In this document: positions 59,140-64,000 of the stretch, piece after piece
Layout: the number at the start of each line of letters is the position of its first letter
How positions within the stretch are numbered: the first letter of the stretch is position 1
Origin: Nemophila menziesii
Taxonomy: Eukaryota > Streptophyta > Magnoliopsida > Boraginales > Hydrophyllaceae
Assembly (NCBI GenBank): GCA_029959085.1
Contig: JARWIR010000031.1
Location: forward strand, 3,162,001 to 3,226,000
DNA: 64,000 nucleotides
Direction of reading: 5' to 3'
Program-made: the position numbers and the translations under genes
Notes under the pieces: model-generated
The model's database searches: none
Told to the model about the DNA's origin: nothing
Seen by the model: the letters and a program-made list of their open reading frames with translations, nothing else

Positions 59140-59560
59140 CAAAAACGCAGCTTTTTTCTCTCTCCAGGGGCATCGAGCGGTATACCGGCTGTAGGGCCCG
59201 GTATGCCGGTACCAGAGCTTTGTATTTCCCAAGTTACGTCAAAATACCCGAGACCTCTACACGCGGGCACGGGTTATCTTTTGGCCGGTATACCGGAGCT
59301 AGGGCCCGGCATACCGGTGCTGGAACTTTGTGAATTGGGACCTCTCGGCAATGAACGCGTGGCGATACCCGTGGCCACGGGTTTTGTCTGGCCGGTATAC
59401 CAGGAATATCCGCCGGCATGCCGGTGGTGAATTTTCTCGAAACTGGACCTCTCGGTAAAGAACCCGTGGCGCATCCCGTAGGCTCGGGTTTTTGCTCGCC
59501 GGTATACCGGAAGAATCCGCCGGTATGCCGGTGAGGCAGTCTGAATATACCCAAAACTCG
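59140..59560 (-). repeat. GC-rich palindromic minisatellite (B2 spacer)
   Basis: Repeated units contain ggccggtataccgg, ccggcatgccggtg, ggacctctcgg and acccgtggc..cacgggttt. The ccggtataccgg word dominates here, while B1 is dominated by accccgtggcacgcg. The array has therefore turned over within the family. Confidence 0.8.
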
Positions 59561-59764
59561 CGTTTTTTTCCCGAACTCGATTTTTCTAACACCTAAACAT
59601 CAAAAACACTAATACCTTTCTCAAATATGCAATATCAACTAAAAAACAACTAAACTAAACATAAACTAAAAACGTAAAAAGCATAAAAACTAAAAAAAAC
59701 TGGGGGTTGTCTCCCGTACAACACTTTTATTTAACGTCTTTCAAAGTTAGACGTGTTACCTCTA
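59561..59764 (-). other. B2 post-pol block
   Basis: AT-rich, then the conserved ggttgtctcccgtaca..acgtgttacc block at 59703-59760, next to the pol stop. Confidence 0.55.
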
Positions 59765-61214
59765 TCAAGATTTGCGAATATAGCCTCCCCAACAACGAGT
59801 TAGGCTATGAACGTCAACCAATCTGCGCTTGATCCCCTTCTTGGGTCGGATTTCTATCACCTTAGCTGAAACAACCTTAGTGATAATGAATGGTCCCATC
59901 CACGAGTCTTTGAAACTATGTGGCCTATTTTCGCGTTTTTGAGCTTTCCATAGTACTTCATGGCCAACCCCAAACTCAATGTTTGGCTCAGTATCCACAG
60001 GATTTAAGTGGATCTTCTCTGGAGGGACTTTGTGATGTGAAAGGCTGTGGATGACAGGAACGGTGGGATCTAACTTCCTTGGTTTCTTGCCCAAGACATC
60101 GAAGGTCTCAGATACATTCTTTGCATGAAGGGTAATGGTCCCTTCTTGGAAGTTGATGACACTTTGACTTGTGGCCATGAAAGGCCGTCCAAGTATGATT
60201 GGAACCTGCTTATCTGCATCAAACTCAAGTATAACAAAGTCAGTAGGGATGGCGATACTACCTGCACGGACTAAGACGTCCTCCACTGTTCCCCATGTCC
60301 TGGTAACTGAGTTGTCAGCGAACTGCAACTTCATTGGAGTTTTCTCTGATTTCTGAAGTCCAAGTCTCTCAAACATGGACTTAGGCATAAGATTCACACC
60401 AGAACCCACATCATATATAGCTTTCACCTTGAGCATACCATTTATTTGAATAGGAAGGTTAAAAATTCCCGGATCTTTAAGCTTCGTTGGTAACTCTCAT
60501 TCACTTCTTCTTGAGACTCTTAGATTCTCTCTTGGGATCTCTACACTCGCCTCTTTCTCTGGAATAACTTGCGTAAAAACTTGTTGCGGTGTAAGCCCTT
60601 TCTTTGCAATCTCAAGCATTTGGGCGTTGATATTTTTCAGGTGTATACGCCTCTACAAATGTCTTAAGTTTAGTGTCATCCTTTGGATTTGTATCTGGAA
60701 AACTTGATGACACTGTTTGAACAACAGGTGGCGGTTCCACCTTTTCTTCTTCTTTCTCTTCTTGCACAGCAGGTCCAACTTCAACTTCAGCTCTTGATTC
60801 CTCCTTTGAGGCTTCTTTCTCTTTCTCTTTACCCAGCTCAGCTTGATAATCCATCACCGATCTAATCTCCTCTTGCATATCTTTCAGGAGCTGTATAAAT
60901 TCGGCTTTTTCTGAATCGTCCTCCACATCAACCTCAGAACAGTCAGATTCCACGGGGCTAGACTTGGTTGGTTCTTCCTCGGTACTCGGAACCTCCACGG
61001 CACTAATGGCAGCATGTGGTACTTCCTTCTTTTCTTCTTCAATTTCAAGGCAAATAACATTACAAGCTTCAAACCCAACATTGTCGTCACCTCCTTCGAT
61101 AGCCTTCAAGTCTTTTTTTTCCATTAAATTCGTGAGAACTTTGTTCAACTGTTCTACGTGAGTACCTAAAATCTGAATTGCGGCATCTTGTCCTCGTAAT
61201 TGTTGATTATCCAT
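59765..61214 (-). pseudogene. B2 Gag-linker/protease/integrase-tail frame, frameshifted
   Basis: 60612-61214 is the acidic linker. A one-base change near 60635 shifts the frame, and a stop near 60499 follows. 59765-60436 carries YDVGSGVNLMPKSMFERLGL (same D-V-G-S as B1), ILGRPFMATSQSVINF and the integrase tail WKAQKRENRPHSFKDSWMGPF, ending at the same GGYIRKS as B1. The protease-to-integrase-tail junction is residue-for-residue the same in both copies. Confidence 0.82.
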
Positions 61215-62459
61215 AGATCCCTCTTGAGGATACTGTGGTAGAGCTTTCTGATCTAATGAATCGGTATAGGCATCTTAAACATGTTGTTGAGGGGGAAAAG
61301 GTCTATTTTGATGTTGATTTTGATACTGACCTCTTGGTTGGAATAAGTTGTTCTGGGGGCGCGGTTGATAATGACCAGGATTAGCAGCCCCCTGTGGATT
61401 TGAATACTGCATACCCGGATGGTTTTGGTTATCAAATTGATAGCCTCCTCGGTTGGATATGAAGTAAACAGATTGTGGATTTCCTTCGCACTCTTCCTAT
61501 GTATGATTATTAACCCCACATTGTTGACAACCTTGTGCTTCTTGTACTACGTTTGCTGCGGCTAAATTTTTCTGCATCTCTAGCTTAAGTTCTTTGATTT
61601 GATTCTCTAATGCGGATATTTGAGCTGAGTTTGCAGTTTCTGCATCTAAACGAAGCGTACTTCGTGTCTTTGCTACAGGAGCTCGCGTAGAAGGCCAACT
61701 CCTTTCTTGTTCGATAATATTCTCTAAAACCTCGGAAGCTTCATTACGATTCATGGACACAAAATTTCCTTTTCCTATGTTATCCACCTTCTCTCTACCT
61801 TTATCATTGAGACCTTCATAGAATATAGCTAATTGTAAAAAGGGGGTATAACCATGGAGCGGACATCTAGCTAATTTATGTTGAAACCTTGTCCATGATT
61901 CTCCTACTATTTCTCCATCTTCTTGACAAAATCTTGCAAGCTCGCTTTGATATTTGAGTCTCATACTCTTCGGATAAAAAGGGTTAAAGAAAGCGGCTTG
62001 AAGTTCTATCCATGAATTAATTGTCCCTGGTGGCTGCCTATCTAGCCACTCACTAGCTCTACCGGTCAAGAAGAACGAAAACATATGACAATACAGTTGC
62101 TCGCGTGTGATGCCTGGAGTAACATAAGCATCACAAATCTGCATAAACTTCTGAATCGCTCTTACCGGATCTTGAATTGTTGTACCACTGTAGAGTCCAT
62201 AACTTTGAAATTGACCGAGCATACCCGGATCGGGTCGAAATTTAATATTCTGGATCTCTGGAAGACGGGTTCCTATTGGTTGAATATGAAACGGCACGTG
62301 GAGACCAAGAAGGTCTTGCTCAACTCGATTTTGCCCGTTACCTCGTTCTTGCTGTTGTACACCAGGTGGAATGAATGGTGGTGGTCCTCCTGGTGCATAG
62401 TATTGTAATCCCTCAGCTGGGATTCCAAGCGGATCTAACTGCTCTTGTGCTCCTGCCAT
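61215..62459 (-). pseudogene. B2 gag
   Basis: Start MAGAQEQLDPLG at 62459. The full Gag core is open to 61497: FRPDPGMLGQFQSYGLY, IQKFMQICDAYVTPGITREQ, FFLTGRASEWLDRQPPG, FYEGLNDKGREKV and EQERSWPSTRAP. TAG at 61497-61499 replaces the Trp inside the zinc knuckle (CQQCGVNNHT-stop, then EEC-type residues). A second stop is near 61274. B1 has Trp and Gln at these places. Confidence 0.9.
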
Positions 62460-62684
62460 AGCTCTTCTTAGGGATCTTTCTTCACGAACACGTTTGTTAT
62501 AAGATCTGAAGCTCCTCTCAGGCTCCGGTAACGGAGGCCAAGAATTAAATACTGTGAAACCTGAAAAAGACTAAAGCAAACCACAAGCGTAAATCCGGAA
62601 AAACAAAAACTAAATACTAAAAAATAAAAATTAATTAAAAACTACTACTCGAAATAGATAACCCACACGCTAACGAGACACAAG

Positions 62685-62702
62685 TCCCCGGCAGCGGTGC
62701 CA
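62685..62702 (-). promoter_or_regulatory. Primer-binding site (tRNA-Asp), B2
   Basis: Plus strand tccccggcagcggtgcca, one change from the others; 6 bp from the LTR. There is no captured tRNA here. Confidence 0.85.
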
Positions 62703-62708
62703 AAAACT

Positions 62709-64000
62709 TGGTGTTGCCTAGGGTGTGATAAAAATAAGATAAAATTAAGTCAAGAAAACTACGCACTCTCACCCTAGACAGGCACAGTACTGCAAGTATT
62801 ATAGGACGTATGCAAGTTTTAGTTGATAAGTTGAGTTCGTTCTCAAGGACTTAGTGTGCTAGTCGAATTAGTAGCAATAGCGAGTCAGCAATAATTAATT
62901 AAAAGACAGAAAATTAATGGGAATAAATTCAAATTCCTAAATTAAACTAAAGAAAATAAAAGACAGTAAATTAACTACGAATAATATGAGATGAGAAGTA
63001 TAGCTTAGGTTTTGCTAGTATGCACTAATCCTTCTAATTCTTTCTATTAGATCTAGTTAATAAGGGAGATAATTAGCTCTTGTATACTTAGTCAGGATTC
63101 TAAATTCCCATACCTTAGACCTTGAGAGCGACTAAGGGGGCTACGGACACACCACGAGGCTGGTTCAAATAGGGTTTACAAGCGCAACCAAGGCCCTAAG
63201 CAATCAATTTCCATACATGGTGATAGTGATTAATTCATACCCTAATGACTATCTAGTTAGAATCAGTGTTGTCAGGACTAATATCGACACTAGACGTTAT
63301 CTGGTGTTTCAATAATTAGACACCCAGTTAAGGTGATCATCTAACTACTATTAAGGTAATCCTATACTCGTGCACTAGCAAGGAAAACAATCATTAAATC
63401 AAAACACATAAACAAATATAAAGGTAAGCAGCTAATATCAGATTAAAACATGTAATTCACAAAGAAACTTAGATAGAAAGAAATTAGAATTCATATATTA
63501 TACATGATGCAAAAGCCAAGCTCTGGGAAGTTTAGTTAATACCTGAAGGAAATAAACTAAAAGAAAAAACTAATGATATCATCTTGCTCTCTACAATAAC
63601 TTGGAAGAATAAAACCTTAAGAACTAATTACTATGAGGCAAGGATGATTTACAAGTGATATAAGGGTGTATTTAAAGGTGTTTAGAAGACCTAATTCGTT
63701 TTCTTGAAGGAAAAGGTGAGTAATGGACTCAAAGCCCAACTCAAATTCGTAACCCTAAAAACATGAAATCAGGACCGTTTTTCTTTTGGTCCTAGCAGCT
63801 TCAATTTTCATCCGTTTGACGCGTATGACTACACCAAATTCATCGTCTCAGAATGATATTCAACTTTGCTCTTGACCGTTTCCCCAAATTCCACACCGTT
63901 TTTGAGATATAAGCTGATGTGTGGTCGTAGGTGCAGAAATTCAGGATTAAGGCAGCTTTTCCTTTTCCATGTTTTTAGCTTTTGTTTCCTTATCTCCAAT
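62709..64000 (-). repeat. 5' LTR of B2, cut by the window end
   Basis: The plus strand begins tggtgttgcc. The TATA position (63669-63676) reads tatttaaa instead of tatttata, so the minus-strand box is tttaaata. The LTR should continue some 250 bp past the window. Confidence 0.88.

Larger units (their letters stand above)
54329..64000 (-). mobile_element. Element B2: second B-family Athila-like element, runs past the window end
   Basis: 3' LTR at 54329-55872, 3' region, ORF3, GC-rich spacer, protease/integrase-tail frame, Gag, tRNA-Asp primer site, and the 5' LTR from 62709 to the edge. The architecture is identical to B1 without its nested insertions, which validates the reconstruction of B1. 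It has no RT, RNase H or integrase core. It lies in element D. Confidence 0.92.

Overview
The window is transposable-element-dominated DNA from a plant nuclear genome, probably a dicot. The evidence is: Ty3/Gypsy elements of Athila type primed by tRNA-Asp, plant Ty1/Copia elements primed by initiator tRNA-Met, a plant-type LINE with a CX2CX4HX4C knuckle and a C-terminal RNase H, and the 3' end of a beta-amylase-like gene at the left edge. No species can be named from the sequence alone. Almost every coding frame is a retrotransposon frame, and nearly all are broken by stops, frameshifts or deletions.

Layout. 1-4.7 kb is host sequence: the beta-amylase fragment, a Mutator-like MITE with 9-bp target duplications, a 1-kb degenerate TTAAGG-type array with a 389-bp higher-order repeat, and a 228-bp tandem duplication. 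4.7-8.9 kb is a 5'-truncated Copia element on the minus strand (LTR, RNase H, RT, integrase remnant). 9.6-11.07 kb is a decayed LINE ORF1. It is interrupted by Gypsy element A (11071-17211, gag only, minus), after which more LINE-like sequence and a small LTR remnant follow. The 3' end of a LINE, including RNase H, is split across 18.2-18.4 and 49.9-50.5 kb by Gypsy element B1 (18396-49920, perfect TSD GTCAT).

B1 is itself nested. Its GC-rich spacer received an Athila-like element C2 (23477-38201, TSD cttgc/cttgt), whose integrase frame ends at the outer edge of a related non-autonomous element C1. The pair has collapsed into a three-LTR composite. The B1 gag gene received a young pol-less Copia element on the plus strand (40421-47279, TSD ATCTC). 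From 51698 a fourth Gypsy family, D, begins. Its 3' region is interrupted by B2 (54329 to beyond the window end), a second copy of the B family.

How the parts work together. Families A-D share one design, read right to left: 5' LTR, tRNA-Asp primer site, gag, protease/pol (complete only in C2, and broken), a GC-rich palindromic spacer, an ORF3 resembling the 'putative plant transposon protein' domain, a 1.5-kb conserved 3' untranslated region, polypurine tract and 3' LTR. Only C2 shows RT, RNase H and integrase, so A, B1, B2 and C1 look like non-autonomous partners that would need enzymes in trans. B1 and B2 share the same pol deletion, which fuses protease to the integrase tail and marks a lineage that multiplied in this state. 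The most unusual features are a captured 3' half of tRNA-Asp between two primer-binding sites in B1, a stem-loop after ORF3 whose changes keep pairing only in transcript sense, repeated polypurine-tract-like motifs, and GC-rich CCGGTATACCGG arrays shared by unrelated superfamilies.
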